Below the pieces are notes generated by a model. The model was not told the origin of the DNA, ran no database searches, and worked only from the letters and a program-made list of their open reading frames with translations. A DNA stretch of 64,000 nucleotides, taken from positions 496,001 to 560,000 of the forward strand of contig NZ_OY782776.1 in assembly GCF_963678245.1 (NCBI RefSeq). The letters are read 5' to 3'. This DNA is from an uncultured Sunxiuqinia sp. Its GTDB lineage: Bacteria; Bacteroidota; Bacteroidia; Bacteroidales; Prolixibacteraceae. The first letter of the stretch is position 1. Every line of letters starts with the position of its first letter. A program made the translations under genes and the position numbers. Positions 9,337-17,962 of the stretch are shown piece by piece.

Positions 9337-11757
9337 TTACTCACAACTTGGGCACAACTTGGCCAGCATCGGATCAGTAGGACAGCTATCGCCATTGCTG
9401 TTCATCACTTCGTCAACCACCTGGTCGCCGAATTTTTCGCGCGCTTTCAATTCTACTTCATTCAGATGTATTTCTGATTCGATCTTTGCCGAGCCATTTG
9501 AATGGACAGCTTGTGTTTTAGAGCGCCCAAATCCTTTGCGTGCTCCGCGTTTATTTACTTCAGAAGTATATTTTTCCCCTTTAATAACTTTATCGATAAA
9601 GCAATAATAGGTTGATTTTAACTCCTTTTTCCATGCATACAAATAAATGTCCTCCATTTCGGCACGCAACTGTTCATCAATGTATATTGATTTTGAAACC
9701 GCCTGATCTACCGATTTCTGGAAAGCAGCAGCAATATCTATTTGTCGTTTCGGATGCACTTCGTAAGTCGTTTTATAAAGGTCGATGTCAATTTTTCCCT
9801 GCAAGGCTTCGATGTGCTGCACCGAACCATTGTTTCGTTTAATGGCGTCAGCAATTTCTTCATTCCAAAGTCCTTTACTTTCCAAATCCTGAATGAGGCG
9901 TTTATTGATGACAATATATTTTCCTGATAGCGTATCGCGTGAATACAGGTTGCTGAAATAACTATCGATCGACGATGTTGTTCCCGAAATAATGGAAATG
10001 GTTGCTGTGGGCGCAATGGCCAGTAAAACAGCATTTCGGCGCGCCGAGTAATTATAGGGGACACCTGCTTTTTTCATCTCGTCGTAATGAGCGAAAGCGC
10101 CTTTTTCAGCAGCTAGTTTCTCGGATGCATCATAGGCTTTCTCTTTGAAAAACTGTCCCAGCTTTTGAGCAATTTCTACTGCTTTGGTTGAGTCATACGC
10201 CACTCTTAGCTGTACCAGTGCTTCAGCAAATCCCATGATTCCAATTCCCAGCGGGCGTAAGTCCATCGTATTTTTTCGGCTGGCTTCGGTGGGATAAAAG
10301 TTCTTATCCAGTACATTGTCCAGCGCTTTTACAATAATCCGAATGGTTTCTTCCAGCTGCTTCCAGTTAAAATCAGTGTAATCATTATTTATGTGTTTCG
10401 AAAGGTTGATGGAGGCCAGGGTACACACCGCCGTTGAATCGGGCTTGTTTGGAATGGCTATTTCCGTACACAAGTTAGAACTGTTAATTACACTATAATT
10501 TGGACAGGGATTGTGCCGGTTGTGGGCATCTTTAAACGTTAGCCACGGATGCCCTGTTTTTGCCAGTTTAAACAGGTATTTCTTAAAGAAGTCGCGTCCT
10601 TGCAACTTTTTGAAAAGTTTTAGTTCGCCGGTTTCTGTCTGAAGAATCCGTGCTTTGTATTTCGCCGCAAAATCGTTACCAATGGCATCTACCAATTCAG
10701 GGCACTCACCCGGATCAAACAAATAAATGGGGTCGTTTTTCTCAATGCGGCGCATCATTTCATCGGGCATCCATAGTTTGGTATTCAACGATGGAGTGCG
10801 GAAATAAGCGTTTCCGGTAGTTTCGCGTAATTCCATAAAAGCTTCGATATCGTAATGCCAGGGCTGGAGCGAAATAACCTGCGAGCTGCGCCGGCGTCCT
10901 CCTTGTTGAATGGAGTTAACCATGGTATCAAATACTTTGATGAAGGGGATAACGCCTGACGATTTCGCATTGAGCGACTTAATATGCGATCCGGTTGCAC
11001 GTACCCGGCTAACATCCGTTCCTACGCCACCAGCATATTTTGCGAGAAAAGCTGTTTCTGTCAATTTATCGGTGATTGCAGCCAGCGAGTCGTCTACCAC
11101 ATTGACATAGCAAGATGAATATTGCGAGACGCTGGTTCCGGAATTAAATAAAGTAGGGGTGGAGTGTAAGTATTCGAGACGCGACATCTTTTCGTAAATC
11201 GCAATTACCTCCGGCTCATCATTTCCAATTCCCATTGCCACTCGCATAAAAAACCACTGTGGCTTTTCAATCACTTCCTGTTCGGTGTCTTTCGATAGGT
11301 ATCGGTCGCGCAAAGTTGTTAAACCAAAATAATCAAGCAGGCGATCATTTTTATAATCGATGGCATGTTCAATCTTTTGTAAATTAAATTCAGCCAGTTC
11401 CTGTTTTAAATAGCCACTTTCGATGTTGAATTTCAGGTAATCTGAAAACGATTTAAATTTCCGGTCGATGCGTTTATTGATTAATTTCAACAATTGCAAT
11501 GTTGCCAGAGTATCGTAAATGGGGTGCTTCGGAATCAGATGTTCGATAGCTTTCAATACTAACACGTCGAGTTCTTCTGTTGTGACACGCTCCGGAACTT
11601 TTAGGTCCAGTTCTTTTATAATTTTAAAAACCAATTCATAATCGTCTTCCACTTCCATGCCTTTGATGATCTCAAAAATGGCATTGATAATCTCCTGCGT
11701 ACGAAAACGTTCTTCGCTTCCATCTCTCTTTATAACGGTTCTGTGCATGTTTTTCAA
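9337..11757 (-). CDS. nrdA: Class I ribonucleotide reductase, large (catalytic) subunit
   Basis: An 806-residue catalytic subunit. An N-terminal ATP-cone (VIKRDGSEERFR, about residues 8-95) provides activity control. The active site is visible as SCYV (redox Cys), NLCTEI (thiyl-radical Cys plus Glu) and AVCTLASI (second redox Cys). STYY carries the radical-transfer Tyr pair, and the C-terminal tail ends CPSCE, the shuttle pair. Length and architecture are standard. It starts 3 bases after nrdB, so the two are translationally linked. Its partner NrdB lacks the radical Tyr, so the thiyl radical would have to come from a Mn/Fe-type oxidant. Confidence 0.95.
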   Translation of the reverse strand: MKNMHRTVIKRDGSEERFRTQEIINAIFEIIKGMEVEDDYELVFKIIKELDLKVPERVTTEELDVLVLKAIEHLIPKHPIYDTLATLQLLKLINKRIDRKFKSFSDYLKFNIESGYLKQELAEFNLQKIEHAIDYKNDRLLDYFGLTTLRDRYLSKDTEQEVIEKPQWFFMRVAMGIGNDEPEVIAIYEKMSRLEYLHSTPTLFNSGTSVSQYSSCYVNVVDDSLAAITDKLTETAFLAKYAGGVGTDVSRVRATGSHIKSLNAKSSGVIPFIKVFDTMVNSIQQGGRRRSSQVISLQPWHYDIEAFMELRETTGNAYFRTPSLNTKLWMPDEMMRRIEKNDPIYLFDPGECPELVDAIGNDFAAKYKARILQTETGELKLFKKLQGRDFFKKYLFKLAKTGHPWLTFKDAHNRHNPCPNYSVINSSNLCTEIAIPNKPDSTAVCTLASINLSKHINNDYTDFNWKQLEETIRIIVKALDNVLDKNFYPTEASRKNTMDLRPLGIGIMGFAEALVQLRVAYDSTKAVEIAQKLGQFFKEKAYDASEKLAAEKGAFAHYDEMKKAGVPYNYSARRNAVLLAIAPTATISIISGTTSSIDSYFSNLYSRDTLSGKYIVINKRLIQDLESKGLWNEEIADAIKRNNGSVQHIEALQGKIDIDLYKTTYEVHPKRQIDIAAAFQKSVDQAVSKSIYIDEQLRAEMEDIYLYAWKKELKSTYYCFIDKVIKGEKYTSEVNKRGARKGFGRSKTQAVHSNGSAKIESEIHLNEVELKAREKFGDQVVDEVMNSNGDSCPTDPMLAKLCPSCE

Positions 11758-11760
11758 TGT

Positions 11761-12747
11761 TTAATAATTGGTGTATTCGGTGGATGAGACTTCAAAAAAG
11801 TTGATCAGTTTTTTCATATCTTCTTTCTGAAGAAAACGAAGCGGATTTTCGTCGATGTTGAATTCAGGCTCGAAACCCAGTTCCACCAAACGGCGGTCGG
11901 TAATGTATTTCAGGTATTTTTCCAGTTCGGGATACGACATTCCTAATAAACTGCGCTGCCCAAATTTGGAGCGAATGTAATCCAGTTCCAACTGCAATCC
12001 TTTCAGAATGATGTCGCGCATTTCGGCTACAAATTCTTCGTCTTCCACAATCTCCGGACTTTCATCAAGCATAATCAAAATGGCTTCAATTCCGTTTTGC
12101 AGGTGAAGCGATTCATCAATTAGAATTAACTCAACGCCCGAGGCCACATTTTTCATCTTACCCATTTCTTTCATCGCAAAAAAGTGGGCGAAACTCGAAT
12201 AAAAGAAAATACCTTCCAGCACAATGTTGTTCAGAAGAATGGCACGCAAAATTTGCTTTTGCCCTTCCAGTGTTTCGGGGTTGATTTGTCCGTAACTGAT
12301 TTTATCAATTTCTTCCACAATTAACGATTGCTTTTTTCGCAGGTACGGATCGCTGAATGCTACGTCGTACATGGCAGCATGATCCATTCCAAACGATTGC
12401 AGCACACTCTCGAAAAAATCGCTATGAATGTTTTCCATAAAAAGCTGTGTGCTGAAACTCATCTTCGCATGCGGATCGGTAAGCAACGGGAAGAAAGCAT
12501 TGACCAATACGTTTTGCACCAGTAATTCTGACGATGAAAAATAGCCAACGGCTGTATCGAACAAATCCTTTTCTTCAGTCGAAAGATGATGATAATCCAG
12601 TGCATCTTGCTGAATATTGAGTTCTTCAGGAAACCAAATAGCTTTCTTTTGCTTTTCGTATAATTCGCGAAAAATGGGATACGAGGGATTCTCGCTCAAT
12701 TTAATGTTGTCGCGCACTGAGGTGCGTCCGATTAACTTTGCCTTCAT
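11761..12747 (-). CDS. nrdB: Class I ribonucleotide reductase, small subunit, class Ic-like (Phe at the radical Tyr site)
   Basis: A 328-residue ferritin-like R2 protein. The metal ligands align by spacing: Glu74 (first ligand, in SSSELL), Glu105 and His108 (MENIH), Glu178 (VLEG), Glu212 and His215 (DESLH). The spacings of 31 and 34 residues equal those of E. coli NrdB. The position four after His108, where E. coli has the radical Tyr122, is Phe112, and the first ligand is Glu rather than Asp. Both match the Chlamydia trachomatis class Ic enzyme, which uses a Mn/Fe cofactor instead of a tyrosyl radical. Trp38 and C-terminal Tyr residues for radical transfer are present. It is the first gene after the cobalamin riboswitch, with a 143-base leader between. 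Confidence 0.93.
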   Translation of the reverse strand: MKAKLIGRTSVRDNIKLSENPSYPIFRELYEKQKKAIWFPEELNIQQDALDYHHLSTEEKDLFDTAVGYFSSSELLVQNVLVNAFFPLLTDPHAKMSFSTQLFMENIHSDFFESVLQSFGMDHAAMYDVAFSDPYLRKKQSLIVEEIDKISYGQINPETLEGQKQILRAILLNNIVLEGIFFYSSFAHFFAMKEMGKMKNVASGVELILIDESLHLQNGIEAILIMLDESPEIVEDEEFVAEMRDIILKGLQLELDYIRSKFGQRSLLGMSYPELEKYLKYITDRRLVELGFEPEFNIDENPLRFLQKEDMKKLINFFEVSSTEYTNY

Positions 12748-12890
12748 TATTTATAGTTTTGTCGTGTTAATCAATTCATCAGAAGCATGAAGGCCTGAAG
12801 GCAAAATACAGCATGTCCAGCAATAAAGAAACGGATGTAATTCGACCTCGAACCAGACTTCAACTCCCGAAAGTCTAATTAAAACCGATT

Positions 12891-13045
12891 ATGGCAGGTC
12901 TTCTGGCTCGTCCGGTTTTTGAAGCCTTCCCATTCGTCGGTTGACAAACAGTGGCAAAAGATTTTCAAAAACACATTATTGGACTTACAGCTGCGGGTAC
13001 AGCTCCCGATTTACACGGGATTCCCTCTATCGTATTGTCAAAAGA
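12891..13045 (-). ncRNA. Cobalamin (adenosylcobalamin-type) riboswitch upstream of nrdBADG
   Basis: Read on the minus strand, the conserved elements appear in order: GAGGGAATCCCGTGTAAATC, GGGAGCTGTACCCGC, AGCTGTAAGTCC, CCACTG, GAATGGGAAGGC, and the B12 box GAGCCAGAAGACCTGCC at 12893-12909. Just before it, AATTGTCAA/TTGACAAT-type arms form a peripheral hairpin. The downstream gene is nrdB. A cobalamin riboswitch normally turns its gene off when B12 is present; control of class I reductase genes by such a switch is known in Streptomyces. The leader between riboswitch and nrdB contains a short GACTT/AAGTC hairpin that may act in the expression platform. Exact ends are approximate. Confidence 0.93.
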
Positions 13046-13272
13046 TAATCTTGACAATAACCCTAATCGTTTCACAATTTTAAGCTTTTTCAAGCAATTT
13101 TGTTGATTTGAGTTATAAACAAATCGAAGACTTTTGAGTAAGTTTTCCTTTAAGTAAAAGGTTTTGTTTTATGTTGATAAATCTGTTTTAAGCAAAAAAT
13201 GTGGTGTTTTGATGCCTGAAAAACGTTCAAGTGCAGGTTGTAGTTTTTTTGTTGAAGACAGCTGCGATTTAA

Positions 13273-13306
13273 CAAAAAATGGCGAAATAAATCTTGTTTC
13301 GCCATT
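13273..13306 (-). terminator. Rho-independent terminator of the TonB receptor gene
   Basis: A hairpin with 10-base perfect arms, AATGGCGAAA and TTTCGCCATT (13278-13306), followed on the minus strand by TTTTTTG. It starts 24 bases past the receptor stop codon. It separates this transcript from the nrd riboswitch downstream. Confidence 0.8.
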
Positions 13307-13329
13307 CATCATTAATATTTTATTACGGG

Positions 13330-15747
13330 TTAAAATACATTCCCAAACTTTATCCCGAAGTTAATAGTACGGGGAAGCGACGGACCATAAATATATCCTG
13401 CATCACGATACATTCCTTTGTCGTAGTCTTTTTGTATTTGGTTGAAAATATTTTTTACCCCTGCATAAAACTGTATTTCTGTTTCGTTGCCAAAATGAAT
13501 ATCATACGAAAACAGGATATCTGCTACAATAAAACCATCTGCCTTTTTTAGTGTTTCACCTTCAATAATGTCACCATTCTCAATGGCTTCCTGCACCGCT
13601 ACTAATTCGTCTCCTTCATAGTCATCAGGATTCAATCCAAAATGAGGAACATACATAGAACCGGTGTAATTTAACGACAAGGATGTATTGAAATGATGTG
13701 TTGGTTTCCAGATAAAAGTAGCATATCCATATTGATTTGGTGTTCGCATAAAGTCTTTTGAAACACTTATTTCTTCATCTCCCCACGCTTGTGCCGACTC
13801 GTAGCGGCTGCTTTGCACTGTAAATCCCACTTGTGTTTCAAAGTGATCTGAAATAAACGACTTCCATTCAATATTCACCCCGGCAACATAGGCATCTTCT
13901 TCTGCATTTATCCGCATGTAAGCAAAGTTACCTTCATCATCAAGTGGATAATACTTATTGGCAAACGGATTTTTCAGGCGTGTATAAAATCCTTCAATTA
14001 AAAGGTCATTGTAAGTATCTCTCATATCGAAAACAGAATTTAACGAAGCAGTAAAAGCATTCGACGTTTCCTGCTTCAAATCTTCCGAGTTAAAAGTCTC
14101 CACGCGGGTTGCGTTTACCAAATCAATGTGTAAATCCTCGTTAAATACCTGTGGTGCCCGGTACCCCTGGGCATAACCCAAACGAAAACGTGTTTCGGGA
14201 GTTAACTTGTACATAAATCCAACACGGGGGACAAAAATGCCGTTGTTTAAATCACCGTCGTTACTTTCTTTGTCTTTTACCCAATAATAATCATATCGAA
14301 GGCCCAACGAAATATTTACTTTTTCCGATTTCCAATCATGTTGGATAAAAGATCCCAGCGTATTTACATATTGTTTTGTAAGGGTTGTATTGGCATTGCC
14401 GTTAGCTCCCAGTTTTACATCGTGCAAATAATCGTTTGAGTTATCGATACCAACAACTGTTGTTGATGGAGCAAATAAAAATCTGTCGGCATGAAAATTA
14501 TAATGAGCACCAACAGAAGATGTCAGGTTTTTTGTGTCGCCGTAAGCATTAGGATCTTGCTGTGCTCCATAATACGATTCGCGTTTTACATGCTGAGCAG
14601 AAGCATAAACGGTAATTTTATCGTAGCTGCCATTTGTAAACAAATCGTACGAAAGATTTCCACCCGTAATTAAATGGTCGAGTTGTTCTGCAATATCTAC
14701 TTCGTGGGGAAGGTAATCGAGCTTATTCCCTCCACGGCGAAACTCACTAATCCGATACCCGTCAAGCGAAATTTTGCTTTTGTTTCCGGGTTTATGAAAC
14801 ACATTAAAACCAAAGGTGGTATTTTTCATTTCTACCATTTCGCTAAAACCGTCGCCATTGGCATCATACGAATCGCGATTACGCAACATCGAATAAATGT
14901 ATCCGCCGGTTTTTCGGTCGTCGGTAATAACCGAGGCATTTAGGTTTAATTGTCCGTCGGCAGCCGTGGTAGAACCACTTTCGCCGCCTACATCAATTGC
15001 TCCAATTCGTCCATCGATATTAAAAGAGTTTCTTGCAGGCTCTTTGGTGATAATATTTACCGTTCCGGCAATAGCATTACCTCCAAAAAGTGCTGATCCA
15101 CCGCCACGGACAACTTCCATTCGTTCAACCATATTTGCGGGGATAAGTTCAAGTCCGTAAACTCCTGCAAGTCCGCTAAATACCGGCCTACTATTCATGA
15201 GTATTTGTGTATATGGTCCTTCCATACCGTTCATTCTTAATTGAGTGAATCCACAGTTTTGACAATTTGTTTCTGTTCGAACTCCGGGCGTAAAAACCAA
15301 GCCTTCGGCAATGTTTACCGATTGGGTTTTAGCCATTAATTCCGGCGAAATAGAGGTAACAACAACAGGAGCCTCTGCTCGGTTGGTTTGGTTTCTGTCG
15401 GCTGTTACAACAACGCCTTCAATATTTAAAACATCCTCTTCAATTTCAAATTTAATTTCTTGTGTTTTATCTGCCTCGGTTGTTATTTTTTTAGCAATGG
15501 TTTTATAACCAATGCCACTTACCCTTACAGTTAATTCACCTATTGGCAAGTTTATTAGCTGATAATGTCCTGTTCCATCAGTGGCAGTACCTATGGTTGT
15601 TCCATCAACTGTAATATTAATAAAGGGAACGTGTTCGCCATTGCATTGCACGTCACCTATAATATTGGCATCTGTATTCTTTTTTTGGGCTTTTCCTGCA
15701 GAAATTATTGACAGAGAAATAGCTATAATAAATACTAATTTTTTCAT
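13330..15747 (-). CDS. TonB-dependent receptor with CxxC plug motif
   Basis: An 805-residue outer-membrane receptor. It has a signal peptide (about 1-20), a carboxypeptidase-regulatory-like domain (about 25-105), a plug domain with GGGSALFGGNAIAG and NIITKEP, then a beta-barrel ending in an aromatic residue after FGIKFGNVF. The plug carries TNCQNCGF, with Cys162 and Cys165. A paralogue at 18685-21093 has the same Cys pair at the same positions. The ligand is unknown. Neighbours (a His-rich membrane protein and a DtxR-type regulator on the other strand) suggest a metal ion or metal complex. It is 124 bases downstream of the His-rich protein gene and may share its transcript. Confidence 0.9.
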   Translation of the reverse strand: MKKLVFIIAISLSIISAGKAQKKNTDANIIGDVQCNGEHVPFINITVDGTTIGTATDGTGHYQLINLPIGELTVRVSGIGYKTIAKKITTEADKTQEIKFEIEEDVLNIEGVVVTADRNQTNRAEAPVVVTSISPELMAKTQSVNIAEGLVFTPGVRTETNCQNCGFTQLRMNGMEGPYTQILMNSRPVFSGLAGVYGLELIPANMVERMEVVRGGGSALFGGNAIAGTVNIITKEPARNSFNIDGRIGAIDVGGESGSTTAADGQLNLNASVITDDRKTGGYIYSMLRNRDSYDANGDGFSEMVEMKNTTFGFNVFHKPGNKSKISLDGYRISEFRRGGNKLDYLPHEVDIAEQLDHLITGGNLSYDLFTNGSYDKITVYASAQHVKRESYYGAQQDPNAYGDTKNLTSSVGAHYNFHADRFLFAPSTTVVGIDNSNDYLHDVKLGANGNANTTLTKQYVNTLGSFIQHDWKSEKVNISLGLRYDYYWVKDKESNDGDLNNGIFVPRVGFMYKLTPETRFRLGYAQGYRAPQVFNEDLHIDLVNATRVETFNSEDLKQETSNAFTASLNSVFDMRDTYNDLLIEGFYTRLKNPFANKYYPLDDEGNFAYMRINAEEDAYVAGVNIEWKSFISDHFETQVGFTVQSSRYESAQAWGDEEISVSKDFMRTPNQYGYATFIWKPTHHFNTSLSLNYTGSMYVPHFGLNPDDYEGDELVAVQEAIENGDIIEGETLKKADGFIVADILFSYDIHFGNETEIQFYAGVKNIFNQIQKDYDKGMYRDAGYIYGPSLPRTINFGIKFGNVF

Positions 15748-15871
15748 CTTTCTAATTATAATTATGTTTCTTTTATATCAGTATCATACACTTTCCAATG
15801 CGTATATTACCCTGATAGATAGTTGCTCGAATGTATGGGGATTTTAAAAAAAAGTAATTTGAGAATTTTTG

Positions 15872-16243
15872 TTAAACACGTTGGGGAAAAGGAGGTTCGC
15901 GGCCCTTTAGCCTGAAGAAATATTTAAAATCGATAAAAGGAGTTTGGTATAAATAAACTCTTTTATAATTTGTTATTTGTATACAAAGAATTAAGAAGGT
16001 TGCGGTAACGAACAGAAGGTGTATACTCGCAATATGAAATAATTCTTTTGAAGTATGGTTGTGTGTTTTGAATGGAGCCGAATCCTGACTTTTATTGTAG
16101 GGGTGCGCATGAACAATAACTTTGCCATTGGATAATTTATGGGAATGCAGAAAAACAACATTATTCACAATAAGCAGTCCGACCGAAAATACAAGTATTC
16201 TGGCGACTAACTTTTGTATTTTATTTTTGAATGTTGTTTTCAT
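15872..16243 (-). CDS. Small His-rich membrane protein next to the TonB receptor
   Basis: A 123-residue protein with a first membrane segment (about 12-30), a His-rich exported loop with HSHKLSNGKVIVHAHPY and KTHNHTSKELFH, then a second hydrophobic segment (about 73-95) and a basic tail. The His content suggests metal binding between the membrane segments. I do not recognise a named family. It is divergent from the DtxR-type regulator gene with 154 bases between, where a GTTAG/CTAAC palindrome lies, and sits upstream of a TonB receptor on the same strand. A role in metal sensing or transfer is inferred from this setting. Confidence 0.65.
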   Translation of the reverse strand: MKTTFKNKIQKLVARILVFSVGLLIVNNVVFLHSHKLSNGKVIVHAHPYNKSQDSAPFKTHNHTSKELFHIASIHLLFVTATFLILCIQITNYKRVYLYQTPFIDFKYFFRLKGREPPFPQRV

Positions 16244-16334
16244 ATCGGCTAAGAAAGAGAGTTTTTTTTACATATAAATGCAGCCCCCGAAATATTGTTA
16301 AAAATTTAATTGTTTGTTTGGGCAAATATATGAA

Positions 16335-16350
16335 GTTAGCATGTTCTAAC
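16335..16350. promoter_or_regulatory. GTTAG-N6-CTAAC palindrome, candidate operator of the DtxR-type regulator
   Basis: A short inverted repeat GTTAGCATGTTCTAAC between the divergent His-rich protein and regulator genes, 47 bases ahead of the regulator start. The half-sites resemble the TTAG/CTAA halves of DtxR/IdeR boxes. It lies just upstream of a Bacteroidota-like -7 element (TATATTTG at 16373-16380), with ATTG at 16352-16355 as a possible -33. It may control both genes. Confidence 0.4.
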
Positions 16351-16397
16351 AATTGTTTTTTGTATATTCTTTTATATTTGTAGTAAATATTTAATAA

Positions 16398-17063
16398 ATG
16401 CCGCTAAAAACAAAAGAGAACTATTTAAAAACCATGTATATGATTGATGAGGAAAAAGGTGGGATTTCCTTGTCTTCACTTGGGAAGAGGCTAAGAGTAA
16501 GTATCCCAACGGTTAATAGCATGGCCAAAAGGTTGCACAATGACGGATTCGTAATTTACGGAAAATATAAGCCCTTAAAATTAACGAAGAAGGGGAAAAA
16601 AGAAGCAGCGCTTATTATCAGAAAACACCGTATTGCTGAAATGTTTTTGGTAAAAAAAATGAATTTTGGTTGGGAAGAAGTTCATGACATTGCAGAAGAA
16701 ATGGAACATGTTGAATCAGAAATATTTTTTGAACGCATGGATGAAATACTGGGAAGTCCGGCTTTTGATCCGCATGGTTCGCCAATTCCCGATAAAAACG
16801 GAAATGTTGTTCTGGATAATTACTCCAAATTATCTGAAATGCAAGAAGGGAATACGGTGAAACTAATGGCCTTATATGATGACAATAGCGAATTCTTAAA
16901 ATTTCTGAATAACAAAAAACTAAAATTGGGAGCTCAAATAGCTATTAATAAGATTGAAACTTTTGATGGAAGCATGACCATTTCTTATAAGAATGAATCT
17001 GAAGTAACTCTAAGCCGTGAGGTTTGTGAAAGCCTATTCGTGAAACTTGCAAACGAGAAATAA
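16398..17063 (+). CDS. DtxR/MntR-family metal-dependent transcriptional regulator
   Basis: A 221-residue cytoplasmic regulator. Residues 1-65 form a winged helix (KENYLKTMYMIDEEKGGISL, then VSIPTVNSMAKRLHNDGFV). Residues 66-140 form the metal-binding dimerisation domain with EMFLVKKMNFGWEEVHDIAEEMEHVES and DPHGSPIPDKNG. A C-terminal FeoA/SH3-like domain follows (about 150-220). Such proteins repress metal-uptake genes when iron or manganese is bound. It is divergent from a His-rich membrane protein and a TonB receptor, its likely targets. Which metal it senses cannot be decided from the sequence. Confidence 0.9.
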   Translation: MPLKTKENYLKTMYMIDEEKGGISLSSLGKRLRVSIPTVNSMAKRLHNDGFVIYGKYKPLKLTKKGKKEAALIIRKHRIAEMFLVKKMNFGWEEVHDIAEEMEHVESEIFFERMDEILGSPAFDPHGSPIPDKNGNVVLDNYSKLSEMQEGNTVKLMALYDDNSEFLKFLNNKKLKLGAQIAINKIETFDGSMTISYKNESEVTLSREVCESLFVKLANEK

Positions 17064-17242
17064 TAATTGTTTTAGGGAAAATAAAAGATCTGTAAAACGA
17101 TTATTTATTCTACAGAAACCAAAAACAGGAGTTAATGCTCTATCCAAAATTTAAAAGATTATTTACGTAACTTTGGCATGATTGAAATTTGTGCCATTGA
17201 CGAAATTTCTTTTTCATAAAGAACGAGGAATAAAAATAAACC

Positions 17243-17962
17243 ATGTACCAGACAAAAAAAGCATTTATCAAGCCCGGGATGAAAATGTCGAATTTGATAT
17301 TCGAAAATCCATCATTGCTGTTAATGATGGAACACTTCGATATAAACATTGTGGTACGGAATAAAACAGTGGAACAAATATGCGATGAAAATCAAATTAA
17401 TCAGCAGGTGTTTATTTGCATTGCAAATTTGTACAACGGGTTTAACATAGTCGGTACTGAAAATATGGACAGGCAGGATATCGTGTCAATCATTCTTTTT
17501 TTGAAAAACAGCCACCGTTATTATCTGGATGAAAAAATTCCGGAAATTCGTGGTTGTATTAACGAGGTATATGCTACGAATAATATACCTGAAATAAGGC
17601 TTGTTGGTAAATTCTTTGATGAATATTCACAGGAAGTAAAAGAGCATCTTGCGTATGAAGACGTGGTGGCTTTTCCCTATTTTAGTTTTTTGGCATGCGA
17701 TAGAAAGAATGCTGATTTGAATGACGCCAAATTTTCAGCAGAAGAATACAGACAACATCATACTGATATTGAAACAAAACTCGGGGAGTTGAAAAGTCTT
17801 TTATTAAAACACATTCCCCTGAAACAAGACGGTTCTTTAAGGCGGAAACTTTTAACAAACCTTTTTGAACTGGAAATTGATTTAGCCATCCATTCCGTGA
17901 TAGAAGAGTCAATACTGATTCCGTTAATCAAAAAAATCGAGAAGCAACAAAAAGTTGGATAA
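17243..17962 (+). CDS. RIC-like hemerythrin-domain protein (iron-sulfur repair type)
   Basis: A 239-residue protein. The N-terminal 70 residues resemble the ScdA/DUF542-type domain of RIC proteins (FENPSLLLMMEHFDINIVV). The rest is a hemerythrin-like four-helix bundle with the His/Glu ligand sites NSHRYY, KEHLAYEDVV, YRQHHTDIE and IHSVIEESILIP, which would bind a di-iron centre. RIC proteins help repair iron-sulfur clusters after nitric oxide or oxidative damage. An AGGA sequence sits ahead of the ATG. Its end overlaps the LuxR-type regulator gene by 8 bases, so the pair is probably co-regulated. The usual Cys pair of the ScdA domain is not obvious, so this is a divergent form. Confidence 0.8.
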   Translation: MYQTKKAFIKPGMKMSNLIFENPSLLLMMEHFDINIVVRNKTVEQICDENQINQQVFICIANLYNGFNIVGTENMDRQDIVSIILFLKNSHRYYLDEKIPEIRGCINEVYATNNIPEIRLVGKFFDEYSQEVKEHLAYEDVVAFPYFSFLACDRKNADLNDAKFSAEEYRQHHTDIETKLGELKSLLLKHIPLKQDGSLRRKLLTNLFELEIDLAIHSVIEESILIPLIKKIEKQQKVG

